Assembly (NCBI GenBank): GCA_963836355.1 | Contig: CAWIJO010000013.1 | Coordinates: 1-33,236, forward strand | Source: Palsa-506 sp963836355 | GTDB taxonomy: Bacteria > Actinomycetota > Actinomycetes > Streptosporangiales > Streptosporangiaceae | DNA length: 33,236 bases | Direction: 5' to 3' | Shown here: piece after piece, positions 1 to 9,456 of the stretch | Numbering within the stretch: position 1 is the stretch's first letter | How the letters are laid out: the number at the start of each line of letters is the position of its first letter | Made by a program: the position numbers and the translations under genes | Notes under the pieces: model-generated | Told to the model about the DNA's origin: nothing | The model's database searches: none | Seen by the model: the letters and a program-made list of their open reading frames with translations, nothing else

Positions 1-444
1 GAATCCCAGAAGCCGTGGAGCACGCGAACCGTCCAGTCCGCCACCATACGGCATGCGGACATCGAACCTGCGGCCCTGGGCCAGCCGAGCACGGTCGAGA
101 GCGAACCGTTCTTCGGTCGTCGCCACGAAACGACTAAGGGTGGCGCGGGGAAGCTCACCGGCCGATGCGGTCAGCAACTGCCGGGGCGTGATTCTCGGGT
201 CGAAACCCGCAGTGATGTCGAGCGTGCGGTCATCCGGCCCAATGGCAGCGTCTCCATGTTGTTGTCGCGCAGGTAGCGGCCGACCTGGTGCGCGGACCAG
301 ACGGCACACCGGGTCGGGCAGCCGAGTCATCGGGACCGAAGCCTTGCAGCACCGCGACGAACCGTTGCCGCTGCCCGCCGAACCGTCGAGCAGGTGCCCC
401 GGATCGAAGTCGCAGGCGCCCTTGGTCCGCAGTAGCAGGGTCAT
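1..444 (-). pseudogene. Maleylpyruvate-isomerase-like (DinB-fold, mycothiol-type) protein, frameshifted and cut by window edge
   Basis: The minus strand has a strong ribosome site (GGAGGGG) just before an ATG at 444. No single frame stays open. Joining pieces of three frames gives a recognisable N-terminal domain: RFVAVLQGFGPDD, then CAVWSAHQVGRYL, then FDPRITPRQLL, then WTVRVLHGFWDS at the window edge. The order 'x-DDW..pT.C..Ws.hqv..HL' followed by a 'W-x-HERD'-like stretch is that of the mycothiol-dependent maleylpyruvate isomerase N-terminal family, metal-binding DinB-fold proteins that act on thiol-linked substrates. At least three shifts are needed, so it is not functional as read. The 3' part is outside the window. 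The family call is moderate because it rests on pieced-together frames. Confidence 0.5.
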
Positions 445-1136
445 ATGCTCCCCTCCTGCCATGACGGCCTGTGACCAAACGGTCTTCCATCGTCGACCTC
501 TCCAACGCTGCCGGAACGGGGTAGGAGAGAGCGCTATTCTCCTCGTCCTCCCCGCAGGTGCCGGTTCCCGCCGGGGAAGCCCGCGGTAAGAATCTGCCCA
601 GACTGATCATGCATGCCAGGTGCGCGCCCTTGTTGATCCCGCCATGGGGGCCTTCCTGGCAGGCCGGTGAGCTCTGTAAGTGGACCTCGTGGTTCAGAAT
701 CCGCTGCCCTCCTCGTCGGGATCGACCACCACTGCAGCACCTTCAGCAGTTCGCCGATACGTGCCGAATTCAATCCGTACCGAGATAAATGGCCAGATCA
801 GAGCCCCCTGCGCACGCCGTTTACAGAACGGCTGCTCTGCCAACAGCCGCTTCGGATCCCAGTGGGGGTGTGATGGTGGGGAGCAGATCCGGAGTCGGGT
901 CTTCCGCGCAGAGCAGGGCCCGGACCCATCGGTACGGGCCGCGTACCCGCAACTCGCCATGGGGCGCCGGTACCGGCAACGCCGTGAGCGACCGACCAAG
1001 GTTCCCCACCCCTGCCACAAACACGGCGGCACCGGTCACCCCCGACCCGAACCCGACCGTGTCCATTCCCGGGGCGGGACCAACGGCTATGCATCGGGCT
1101 GCTGTACCGTGCTGTGATGCAGTGGCCGGGTCAGCG
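445..1136. other. No supportable gene between two pseudogenes
   Basis: Several overlapping open frames exist on both strands, as expected at this GC content, but none has a recognisable motif or a good ribosome site. A short minus-strand stretch near 700-770 reads ARIGELLKVLQWWSIP, which looks protein-like but is too short to assign. It may be further gene debris. Confidence 0.5.
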
Positions 1137-2109
1137 ATGAAGGCGGCAGCCTGCGAACGATACGGACCGCCGGAGGTCGTGCAGATCCGGGAGGTGCCGA
1201 AGCCAGTGCCGGCGGACGGTGAAGTGCTGGTCAAGGCGGTTGCGACGACGGTCAATTCCGGCGACACCCGGGTGAGGGCGCTGCGTGTCCCGCGCGGGCT
1301 GAGCCTGCCGATGCGGGTGAGGCTCGGCTTCACCAAGCCGAAGCAACCCATCTTCGGCTTCGAGATGGCCGGCCAGGTTGAGGCGGTGGGGAGGGAGGTC
1401 ACCCATTTCCGGCCGGGCGACAGAGTGGTGGCCTCACGCGGGTTCGATTTCGGCTGCCACGCCGAGTATGTCACCGTGGCCGAACAAGGAGCGATCGCCA
1501 GGATTCCGGAGAGCCTGAGCTACCAGGATGCCGTGGCACTCTGCTTCGGCGGCATGACGGCTCTCATCTTCTTCCGGCTGGGGAAACTCGCCCCGATGAG
1601 ACAGTGCTGATCAACGGAGCCTCCGGTGCGGTGGGCACCATGGCTGTGCAACTCGCCAAGCATCTCGGTGCCAAGGTGACCGCCGTATGCAGCGGCGCCA
1701 ACGTGGAATTGGTCAGGGGTCTCGGGGCCGACCACGTCATCGACTACACGATTGAAGATTTCACGCGCAACGGGCAGCGCTATGACGTGATCATGGACAA
1801 TCACGGAAACGCCCCGTACGCGCGGGTCAAGGGTTCGCTGAAATCGGGCGGCCGCTTCCTGATGGTCATCGGCGATCTCTGGCAGATGCTCGCCGCGTTG
1901 CGGCAGAAGGCCGTGATCAGCAGCAGCGAGAGCGATTCCTCGAGCGCCGCTGACTACTATCGAACCCTCATGGAGTTGGCCGAGCGTGGAGGGCTGAAGC
2001 CGGTGATCGATTCGGTTCTGCCCTTCGCGCAATCGTCGAAGCGCATCGCCGGGTCGACGGCGGCCACAAGGTCGGGAGCGTCGTGCTCACCTTCGAGCAG
2101 GATGGCTGA
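1137..2109 (+). pseudogene. NAD(P)-dependent quinone oxidoreductase / alcohol dehydrogenase (MDR family), two frameshifts
   Basis: Three frames join into about 324 aa, the usual length of zinc-less medium-chain oxidoreductases that reduce quinones or enones with NADPH. Start is ATG 1137 (MKAAACERYGPPEVVQ). The N-terminal GroES-like domain shows FGFEMAGQVEAVG and FRPGDRVVA. After the break near 1590 the Rossmann fold follows (LINGASGAVGTMAVQLAKHLG, nucleotide-binding G-x-x-G-x-x-G) and then GADHVIDY. The tail IVEAHRRVDGGHK...VVLTFEQDG resumes after a second break near 2030 and stops at 2109. Both breaks are explained by loss of one base, the first in a CCCC run where CCC GAT GAG is expected. 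No zinc-binding cysteine cluster is seen. It is either a recent pseudogene or carries sequencing indels. Confidence 0.85.
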
Positions 2110-2159
2110 ACCAGACGCGGATGTGCGAGCTTCTGGCTGTCCTACTCGAAGCTCGACGG

Positions 2160-2530
2160 TTTGCCGGGTCGTGTTGTGCGGCGGGCCCGACACCGACTAG
2201 ATCGACCCGAGCTGCCACTGTGCGTGCCGAGTTTCCGCAATCCGCGGCCCGACGCCACCGACCCTGCGACCGGCGAGCGCTACCCCGGACGTGATCGTGT
2301 TCTGGGTACCGTCAGAGTCGGACAAGCAGGCACTGGTTTCAAGATCAGTCATCGCCGTGCTTCACCACGTCACATTTCGATGGCCACCCATCGGTGCTGT
2401 TGCGTGCCAGCTGGATCGGCGAGCTCACCCTGCAGGAACTGGCCGAAGTAGTTCAGGACGCCTGGCTCTCTCAAGCATCGCCCAGGAGCGCCGCAGCCTG
2501 GCTCAACGCACTACAGCCCGGCGAGCAGAA
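2160..2530 (+). pseudogene. MmcQ/YjbR-like protein remnant
   Basis: The C-terminal part is clear: FTTSHFDGHPSVLLRASW, then IGELTLQELAEVVQDAWL and SPRSAAAWL. This is the MmcQ/YjbR family signature (x-FTTPHFDGYP-x-VLVRL, then EL-x-E-x-x-x-x-AWL). Upstream, a different frame gives VIVFWVPSESDKQALVS, matching the preceding strand of the same fold, so at least one frameshift lies near 2340. The N-terminal third is not recognisable. Function of the family is poorly defined (CyaY-like fold, often called DNA-binding). It lies 3' of the oxidoreductase pseudogene on the same strand. Confidence 0.6.
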
Positions 2531-2676
2531 CGAGCAGAACAGGTACCGGCCAGCGACGCCGGCCGGTCGTCCCCGGCCCCCGCTTCGCTCCAGATGCCGA
2601 TCGCCCGCGCGTGATTGCCGTGTATCGCCTGCTGGCGTTCCTGAGGGCATGGCCACCGCTGGGCGGCTGGGGTGCA

Positions 2677-4208
2677 TCAGCCTCTGCTGCGGATCTTGAC
2701 GATGGCGGCGGTGGTGGCCTTGACGGTCAGGCTGATTCCCGCGCGCGGGCCGGTGGGCAGGGTGCTCCATTTGCCGTCCCAGGGGGTGTCGCCGGTGATC
2801 GCGGCGCCGCCGAGCGTGGCTCTCGTCCCCCTGGCGTCGCCCGGTTGCCCGCCGGCGAGAGTCATGATCTTCGCATCCCGCACCCGCCGGCCGGGCGGGA
2901 CGATCGTGACGGCGGCATCCGGCGCGCCCGCGCCGTGTGCCTTGTTGATGACCGTGAGGTAATCCTCGCCCGCCGTGCCGACGCAATAGGCGGTCAGGTT
3001 GATGCGGTCCGGGTTGTGGATCCGGGTGGGCTTGACCTGCCCCGCCGAGCCGAGGGTGAACGCCTTGATGCCGTATCCCTTCGGGTTGATCACATAGCCC
3101 CCGCCGGCGGGATCGGGCACGATCGTGGCAGTGCAAAGCCCCCGCCTGTTGTGGAAATTCACGCCGGCGGCGCCGTGGGCTGCCCACCAGTGCAGGTGAT
3201 CCAGCGCCCACAGCGCTGAGGCAAACGCGTCGCTCGCTCCCGCAACGCCCACGAGGTAGTCATTGGATTCGGTGAGCCGGTAGCGCAGGCCCGCCGCGGC
3301 CACCGGAGCGAGATTATTTCCGTAGAGCCAGGGATAGGGAGTGTACGTGGTGCGCGCCGGCTGAGTCCCGATCGCGGTGCCGGTCACCCATTCGGGGGAC
3401 AGCATGTTGCTGATCGCCTGCTGCGCGGTCGTGCTCCGCGGGCTGCCCCCTACGTAGTAGTGCTGTGTGACCTCTGCTATCCGGCCAGAATCCCGTTCAT
3501 CGCGGGCGAACCGTTCGGTCCACGACACCCCGTTGTCCGGGTCGGGAGTGTAGGTCATCCTGTCATAGGCCCCGAGGTCTGGCCCCGACAACGCCGCTCC
3601 CGGCGCCGCGGCCCCGATCGCGTCGGCAATGGCCCGCCAGTGGGTCAGGTAGGACGGGTACACGCTGCCCGGCTTCTCCGACGCCCCTTCAAAGATCGCC
3701 GATCCAACCGGTGATAGGCAGGCCAGTCCGGCTCGTTGCCAATGGCGAAGCTGGCGACACTCTCCCGGTGATGACGCCAGATGTGCCCGGTGGCCTGGGC
3801 GTGGACCGCCTTCAGGTCACCGATTGGCGGTTCATCCTGGCTGATCAGGCGCAGCGAGTAGATCACCTTCACCCCGGCCACGGCGGCGAAGGCAAACAGG
3901 TTGTCGATTCCGGTGAAGCCATCGCTGCCGGTGCCCGCCGGGATCAGCTGATCCACCGTGCCCCCGCCGATGCGGAGGTTGCCCAGGCCCAGATTGCGAA
4001 AGAGAGTGACGAGCGAGTTATTTGCCGGGCTGAACACGTTGCCCGACACACCGGCGTTGCCAGGATTGAGCGGCCCCCGCTCGAAACTCAGCCCGGCGAA
4101 ATCGTTCGGGACCACCGGCCCGGGATGCTCACCGTCAACGGTGATCGTTACCGGATGGGTGCCCGGCCCGGCGGCCCCATGCATCCCGGAAGACAGCATC
4201 ACCCTCAC
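2677..4208 (-). pseudogene. GH79-like glycoside hydrolase (beta-glucuronidase/heparanase type), one frameshift
   Basis: Two minus-strand frames (4208-3645 and 3663-2677) join into about 510 aa if one base is restored near 3700, where DPAIFEGASEKPGS is expected. The N-terminal half has a barrel start (NDFAGLSFERGPL, LRIGGGTVDQ) and the acid/base motif AIGNEPDW. The second half has RLTESNDYLVGVAGASDAF, in which the glutamate of RLTE is the expected nucleophile, then ALWALDHL and GAAGVNFHNR, and a C-terminal beta domain. This pattern fits bacterial GH79 enzymes that remove uronic acids from glycans. No signal peptide is visible from this start, although such enzymes are usually exported; an upstream frame (4411-4205) could hold a broken leader. 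Both catalytic glutamates persist, so inactivation looks recent. Confidence 0.75.
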
Positions 4209-4955
4209 CCCAGCCCACGCGGGCAGGCAAACGCGCTACGGCTCGCCATGCGCAGCATGACCCAGTGATGCCCCGCGGCTGAAGCGGCTTGACCACCGAC
4301 CGTCAGCAACGTTACTGGCTCCCTTCTGCCACCGGTGCACCGGCACCTCAGCCTGGCGATCCCGGCCGTACCACGGGACTCTCCATGACGTGGCCCACAC
4401 AACACGCTCACGCCATAGCCGGCACTGCCGAGCCGCCGTTCGGCGCGGTCGGCTGGCGCTGACGACGTCCCCTCCTGATGAGCCCAGATCGCCGTTCGGC
4501 GCGCAGCACACGCCCGCGACTGCCTGGCGGAAGCTCACCCAGCGTGACAGCCGTCACCGACTTCACGGCTGACACCGGACCGGTCCCATCGGCTGGCCGT
4601 CCGGCACGCAAGCCCGGTCGCGCTGGGCACCAGCCGGAGCGACGCCAGCACGCCAGCAGCTGGAGTCACTACCCCACAGCGACATGCCCGGAGCCCTGGC
4701 CCGGTGCCGGCCGCCGAGAACGTATCTGCCGCTTCTGAAGCAGCCGGCCCGGGCCGCCAGCATCTGAAACTTATCTGGTCTGCGGACGCTGTAGCTAACG
4801 CCAAGGGAACCTGGCCGCGCCATAACAGCACGTCAGCAGACATGCACCGAACTGCCATCGCCGAGCGGGCAGACCATCTCCCTGCAGCAAGCCCGGCCAC
4901 CCCGCTTACCGGACGGACCAGTCCGGTTAGATAAACCCCAGGTCACGACCCGAAT
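4209..4955. other. No gene recognised
   Basis: Many short overlapping frames with GC-driven composition (Arg, Pro, Ala, Gly) are present, none with a motif or a convincing start. The far right end abuts the tRNA-Thr fragment. Confidence 0.5.
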
Positions 4956-4999
4956 GGAGCCCCCTTACGGAATCGAACCGTAAACCTTCTCCTTACCAT
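4956..4999 (-). repeat. 3' fragment of tRNA-Thr(GGT), att-like direct repeat, left copy
   Basis: On the minus strand this is the 3' part of a tRNA: anticodon loop ATGGTAA (anticodon GGT), the 3' strand of the anticodon stem, a variable loop, a T arm with TACGG-TTCGATT-CCGTA, then the acceptor strand and encoded 3' CCA (AGGGGGC-T-CCA). No 5' half follows upstream, so it is a fragment. It matches 31875-31918 over 44 bp with one difference, in the same orientation. Such tRNA 3' ends are the classic core sites of tyrosine integrases. Confidence 0.85.
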
Positions 5000-5599
5000 C
5001 TATCCACGGGCTGACGCTGTAGCCATCGGCGATGACACAGGCCAGGTCAGGGGCGGTCCGCGTTGCTGTAGGCCAACTTATCTGGTCATCACACGCGGCC
5101 CCGGCGGGCCCGGACGCCGCGCCCACAGGCGGGCACCCTGGCTGCAGTCTCCCCGACCGCCAGTCACGCCGTCCAGCCGCCGCGCGGGCCAGGGCGCAAC
5201 GGCCGGCCGCCAGGGCACCGCGCTGCAGGCGTCGGCCGCCGCAGCCCGCACGCCCAGCCCCGCGGAAACCAGCCCAGCGCGCTCCCTCGCGCCAGCACCC
5301 GCACCCTCCGCCAGACCCGGCCCCGCAGGCCACCAGACCGGCCTCGGCACCCAGCGCGACCTGCCCAGGGTCGACCGGATTTGCCGAAAGTAGTGTGTCT
5401 TCTCGGCGCATAGTGATGCCGATCAGCGCATAAGCTTGCACGACCGTCTTGATCGTGCGCGAATTCCACGCAAAAGCACTTCGCTCCGACGGTTGGCCAT
5501 GCTGATATGTGCGTGATCGTCAGGTGCCAAGGCAGCGCGCTTTCGCGTGGTCAGTTCACGGGCTTGCCGGGGCGGTGGTCGTGGTGTAGGACGGGCTGC
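5000..5599. other. No intact gene; possible coding debris near 5408-5440
   Basis: No supportable gene. On the minus strand a short stretch reads VVQAYALIGI. A diverged copy reading THAYALIGM is at about 31343-31370, with mostly synonymous changes, so both may be decayed pieces of one unknown gene family. The last bases hold the ribosome site of the next gene. Confidence 0.4.
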
Positions 5600-6871
5600 A
5601 TGCGTGCGGTCCGCGCTCGCCACGCCTACGACGGCGAGTCATTTCTGGCTGCCGGTGCGACCGTCTTGGTCGAGGGCGGCTCGATCGTCGGTGTTGAGTC
5701 CTACGGGTTCCAGGTTCCCGGGGACTGCTCGGTGACTGGCCACGAAGGCACGCTGCTGCCGGGGTTGATCGATGCCCACACGCACCTGGTGGCCGACAGT
5801 GGAGTGTCAGCCCTGGACCGCGTAGCGGGCTACTCCGCCGAAGAGATCGAGGAGGTCATCTCCCAGGCGTTGCGCGATCAGCTCGTGGCGGGTGTGACTA
5901 CAGTCCGCGACCTGGGGGACCGGCGATTTTGCGTCCTTGACCGCCGGGACCGGCAGCTGTCCGCCCCCGTGATCGAGCCGGCGATCGTCGCATCGGGGCC
6001 GCCCCTGACGAGTAAGGACGGCCACTGTCACTACATGGGCGGTGAGGTTTCGGGGACCGGCGAGATCATCGGTGCTGTAGCGGAACGGGTGGAACGGGGC
6101 GTGGACATCATCAAGGTGATGGCCTCGGGCGGCGTTAACACTCCTGGCACCGACGCGATGCTCACCCAGTTCACCACCGCTGAGCTTCAGCTCATCGTGG
6201 ACCACGCGCACGCAGCCGGTGTGGCGGTGACGGCGCATGCGCATGGAACACCTGCCGTGGAGCAGGCGGTGGCAGCCGGAGTCGATGGCATCGAGCATTG
6301 CTCCTGCGTCACCGACCGCGGCTTCGGGCAGGTCAGCGAGGAGACGGTCGCGGCCCTGGCGCGGAGCCGCATCGCGGTCTGTCCCACCATCGGCATCGAC
6401 CCGCAGCTGATGAAGACCCCGCCGCCGGCGATAAAAGCGATGATGGACCGGATGGGGGTGACGGCCGGGCAGATGCTGCAGGCCAGGTCGGACTTCGTCG
6501 GCCGGCTCCACCGGGCTGGGGTGCGCCTGGTGTCCGGGGTTGACTCCGGCATCGGGCCAGCCAAACGGCACGGCGTGCTCCCGCACGCCGTGTGTGAGCT
6601 GGTCACCGCGGGACTGAGCGTCACCGAGGCCCTCGCCACGGCGACCTCGGGTGCAGCGGAAGCATGCGGGGTCAGCGCGCGCAAGGGTCGGCTCGCGCCA
6701 GGCTACGACGCCGACCTTCTCGTCGTGGATGGCGATCTTGAAACCGATGTCACCGCTTTGCACCAGCCCCGGTCGGTGCTGCTACGCGGCCAGCCCGTAA
6801 GCCCCTTACCGCGGGCAACCCTCCATCTCGACGGTCCGCTCCGCCATCGTCCATCACCGCATATCCAGTAA
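5600..6871 (+). CDS. Amidohydrolase family protein (imidazolonepropionase-like metal hydrolase)
   Basis: A complete 423-aa frame. It belongs to the metal-dependent amidohydrolase superfamily, TIM-barrel enzymes that hydrolyse C-N bonds of cyclic amides, peptides or related substrates; the substrate here is unknown. Visible metal ligands: HTH at H60/H62 (LLPGLIDAHTHL), the candidate carboxylated lysine K172 (DIIKVMASGG), H213/H215 (VTAHAHG), H233 (GIEHC) and aspartate D315 (VSGVDSG). The C-terminal beta-sandwich signature is KGRLAPGYDADLLVVDGD. The ATG at 5600 is preferred to an upstream in-frame start at 5507 because AGGACG precedes it at good spacing and the beta-sandwich start (MRAVRARHAYDG) is the family's N terminus. 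No signal peptide, so probably cytoplasmic. It stands alone with no operon partner and is one of two intact metabolic genes here. Confidence 0.9.
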   Translation: MRAVRARHAYDGESFLAAGATVLVEGGSIVGVESYGFQVPGDCSVTGHEGTLLPGLIDAHTHLVADSGVSALDRVAGYSAEEIEEVISQALRDQLVAGVTTVRDLGDRRFCVLDRRDRQLSAPVIEPAIVASGPPLTSKDGHCHYMGGEVSGTGEIIGAVAERVERGVDIIKVMASGGVNTPGTDAMLTQFTTAELQLIVDHAHAAGVAVTAHAHGTPAVEQAVAAGVDGIEHCSCVTDRGFGQVSEETVAALARSRIAVCPTIGIDPQLMKTPPPAIKAMMDRMGVTAGQMLQARSDFVGRLHRAGVRLVSGVDSGIGPAKRHGVLPHAVCELVTAGLSVTEALATATSGAAEACGVSARKGRLAPGYDADLLVVDGDLETDVTALHQPRSVLLRGQPVSPLPRATLHLDGPLRHRPSPHIQ

Positions 6872-7503
6872 ACACTCCGCCGCGCGAAGTCAGCACAGAT
6901 CGCTGCATCTGCGCAGTCAACCGTCGGCCGCTAACGCTTGCCGAGCCGCACGTATCGGCGGCTCCGCGCGCGCATCCCGCTGTTCGCCGCGCATCTGATG
7001 ATCAAGGTTCTGCCATCCGAACGGTCCGGCGGGCCCGAATAGTTATGCACGACGGTCGGCACAGTTAATTTCCGGATTTGCCGCGGACAGCGCGCGTCGG
7101 GTCAGGCAGGATTGGCCACCGTCGGCCGAGGCATTCCCGCGGATCATCGACAGGAACGGAAGCCCGGTGGCGACTCCCAGGGCCAGTCACGCCGAGCCGC
7201 CGGCCGGCATCGGGCTACGTCGATCGGCAATATCGCGCTGAGTAGCTGGGTGGACAGGGAGAACGCTCGCCGAGCCGCCTGATTGAGAATCGATGTAGGC
7301 GTTGCGGCCTGGTCGTAGCGTTCAGAGGTCCGATGGGCTTGGCTCTCGAGCCGCCTGCCGACCGCTCGCGGTCTGGCTTACGAACGAAGTACCAGCCTGT
7401 CGGGTCTTGCCGTGGCGTGGCTCAAAAGAGGCGCGAGCGCGGGCCGATCCGGAATCAGGCATGCCCGCCACGGTCCTTTCCGCACGTTGACAAGGAGCGG
7501 CTG
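6872..7503. other. Intergenic region; right part is the left non-coding end of the IS110 element
   Basis: No gene is supportable. The exact left end of the IS110 element cannot be set, because IS110 elements lack clear terminal inverted repeats. The last 150-200 bases before 7504 probably belong to it and end in a good ribosome site (AAGGAG at about 7491). IS110-group elements encode a bridge RNA in this non-coding end, so this stretch is a candidate, but I see no diagnostic sequence. A short hairpin (CGGGC/GCCCG) lies near 7440-7470. Confidence 0.4.
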
Positions 7504-8257
7504 ATGGCAGCAGTGATGATCGGTATCGACCCGCACAAGGGCTCGCACACCGCGGTGGCGATCAACGGGATGGAGGCGCCGCTGGGCGAGTTGCGGGTGC
7601 GGGCTTCAGCGGCCCAGGCTGAGCGGCTTGTGGCCTGGGCAGCGCCCTGGCCGGAGCGGACCTGGGCAGTCGAGGGCGCCGGCGGCCTGGGCTACCTGCT
7701 GGCCCAGCAGCTGGTGGCCGCCGGCGAGCTCGTGCTCGATGTGCAGCCGAAGCTGGGCGCCCGGGTGCGGCTGCTCGCGACCGGGGCGACGAGCAAGAAC
7801 GACCCCAACGACGCCCGGTCCGTCGCGATCGCGGCGCTGCGCTCGGCGGCCCCCCGGCGGGTGACGGCCGAGAACCACGCGGCGGTCCTGAAGGTGTGGT
7901 CCAAGCGCCACCGTGACCTGGGCCGGGCACGCACCCAGGTCGCCTGCCGGCTGCATGCCGTGCTCTGCGAGCTGATCCCGGGCGGCATTTCCAAGGAGAT
8001 CACCGCAGCTCAGGCTGCCAACGTCCTGGAGGGGATCGAGCCGTCCGATGCCATTGCCCGTGCCCGCTGCGAGCTCGCCACCGAGTTCCTGGATGACCTG
8101 CGCCGGATCGACGCCCAGCTGCGCGACACCAGGAAGCGTCTCACCGCGGCGGTCCGGGCATCGGGCACCACGCTCACCGGGATCTTCGGCGTCGGCCCGG
8201 TTATTGCCGCCACCGTGATCGGCTATGTCGCCGACGCGTCCCGTTTCCCCAGCCGGG
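7504..8257 (+). pseudogene. IS110-family transposase, N-terminal catalytic part (residues 1-251)
   Basis: RuvC-like DEDD domain of an IS110 transposase, a recombinase guided by a bridge RNA in this family. Acidic residues are visible at D9 (GIDPHKGSH), E57 (WAVEGAG), D100 and D103 (SKNDPNDARS). The start of the second domain follows (GIFGVGPVIAATVIGYV). The ATG at 7504 follows AAGGAG at good spacing and the family N terminus begins there. The gene is cut after codon 251 by an IS21 element; the codon GAC is rebuilt from base 8257 and bases 11033-11034. The remaining pieces are at 11033-11435 and 28102-28165. Confidence 0.92.
8253..8257. repeat. Target-site duplication CCGGG of the IS21 element, left copy
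   Basis: CCGGG directly precedes the TGT end of the IS21 element; the same five bases follow its other end at 11028-11032. Confidence 0.9.
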
Positions 8258-8308
8258 TGTCGGCGTACTCCCTGCCGTGCAGAGCGAGGTACGGATTGGC
8301 GTGCAGAG
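8258..8308. repeat. IS21 left terminal repeat region
   Basis: Shares three to four blocks in inverted orientation with 10977-11027, including GTGCAGAG twice. These are the expected transposase binding repeats. Confidence 0.8.
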
Positions 8309-8317
8309 GGTGGATGG

Positions 8318-8554
8318 TCAGCTGTGGCCGGTGCCGAAGAGTTGCTCGCCGTCGTCGTGGCCGAGCAGGAAGGTGAAGCGGGCCAGGTCGGTGCGCAGTT
8401 CAGCGAGGTCGTAGCCCTGGGTGCCGATGAAGCGGCCGAATGAGGCGGCGAGGTGGGCGTGGTCGGTGCCGCCGAGCCACTGGCTGATGAAGGTGAGCAT
8501 CTCGGCGAGTTCGGCGGCGTCGGCGAGATCGAGGTGCATCAGGGGAGCTGGCAT
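8318..8554 (-). CDS. Small third protein of the IS21 element, unknown function
   Basis: A 78-aa acidic, helix-rich protein lies between istB and the IS end: MPAPLMHLDLADAAELAEML, later RFIGTQGYDLAELR and FTFLLGHDDGEQLF. It starts at ATG 8554 after GAGGAAG and sits downstream of istB on the same strand. I recognise similar short acidic proteins in actinobacterial IS21-like elements only from general memory and know of no assigned role. It could be a regulator or an accessory factor of transposition. The frame is clean and starts well, which argues against a chance frame. Confidence 0.7.
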   Translation of the reverse strand: MPAPLMHLDLADAAELAEMLTFISQWLGGTDHAHLAASFGRFIGTQGYDLAELRTDLARFTFLLGHDDGEQLFGTGHS

Positions 8555-8679
8555 CGGGTCTTCCTCGGGTGGTGCTCAGCGGGCGGGCGCGCTGACGGGC
8601 TTCTTGGTGTTCTGCTGCTGGCGGGCGTGGGTGAGGCGATAGGAGACGGTGCCGGTCTTGATGATCTGCCTGGCGGACG

Positions 8680-9456
8680 TCAGGCGGTCGCGCTGGCCAC
8701 GGTGGTTTCGGCGGCGGCGAGCCGGTTTTTCAGCCGGTAGCTGGGCCCGTTGATCGCGATGACATCGCAGTGGTGCAGGAGCCGGTCCAGGATGGCGGTG
8801 GCCAGGACTTCGTCGCCGAAGACGGATCCCCATTCGCTGAAGGCCTTGTTGGAGGTCAGCAAGATGGCGCCCTTCTCGTACCTTTTGGAGATCATCTGGA
8901 AGACGAGGTTGGCTTCTTCGCGGTCCAGCGGCAGGTAGCCCACCTCGTCGAGGACCAGGACGTGGGGGCGCAGGTAGGTGCGCAGCTTGCTGGTCAGGCG
9001 GCCGATCGCGTCGGCGGCCTTGAGCTGGCGGACCATGTCGTCGAGGGTGGTGAAGTAGACGGTGTATCCGGCCCGGCAGGCCGCGACCGCCAGCGCGACC
9101 GCGATATGTGTCTTGCCGACGCCGGGCGGGCCGAGCAGCGCCGCGTTGGCCTTGGCCTCGACGAACGCCAGGGTGGCCAGGTCCCGGACTTTCCGCGGGT
9201 CGAGTTCGGGCTGGTAGGAGAAGTCGTACTCGTCCAGCGTCTTGTGGTGGGGCATCTTGGAGATCCGCAGCGCGTGCCGCAGCCGCCGTTCCTCGCGGAC
9301 GGCGAGTTCTTCTTCCAGGACCAGGTCGAGGAAGTCCAGGTAGCCCATCTGGCCGGCGTCGGCGCGCTGCACGTACTCGGTGAGCGTCTCGGCCAGGTGC
9401 GGTAGCCCGAGCTTGGCCGCGGTGGCCCGGATCCGGGTGGTGACCAGTTCGCTCAC
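8680..9456 (-). CDS. istB: IS21 helper ATPase IstB
   Basis: A 258-aa AAA+ ATPase (DnaC-like) that works with IstA to choose and remodel the target during IS21 transposition. Walker A is at residues 109-116 (GPPGVGKTH) and Walker B at about 167-171 (VLVLDEVGYL); a sensor-like LLTSNKAF follows. The start is GTG at 9456, overlapping the istA stop in GTGA, so the two are translationally coupled as usual in IS21. Full length and intact. Confidence 0.95.
   Translation of the reverse strand: MSELVTTRIRATAAKLGLPHLAETLTEYVQRADAGQMGYLDFLDLVLEEELAVREERRLRHALRISKMPHHKTLDEYDFSYQPELDPRKVRDLATLAFVEAKANAALLGPPGVGKTHIAVALAVAACRAGYTVYFTTLDDMVRQLKAADAIGRLTSKLRTYLRPHVLVLDEVGYLPLDREEANLVFQMISKRYEKGAILLTSNKAFSEWGSVFGDEVLATAILDRLLHHCDVIAINGPSYRLKNRLAAAETTVASATA

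Noticed and set aside
230..610. Long open frames antisense to real genes throughout the window (for example opposite the amidohydrolase, IstA, the serine recombinase and IS4 transposase 2)
   Set aside because: At this GC content the antisense and third-position frames stay open by chance; they are rich in Arg, Pro, Ala and Gly and have no motifs.
4954..5010. Complete tRNA-Thr gene
   Set aside because: D arm and 5' acceptor strand are absent at both places; only the 3' part from the anticodon loop is present.
5507..5599. Upstream in-frame start of the amidohydrolase
   Set aside because: No ribosome site, atypical residues, and the family N terminus begins at 5600 behind AGGACG.
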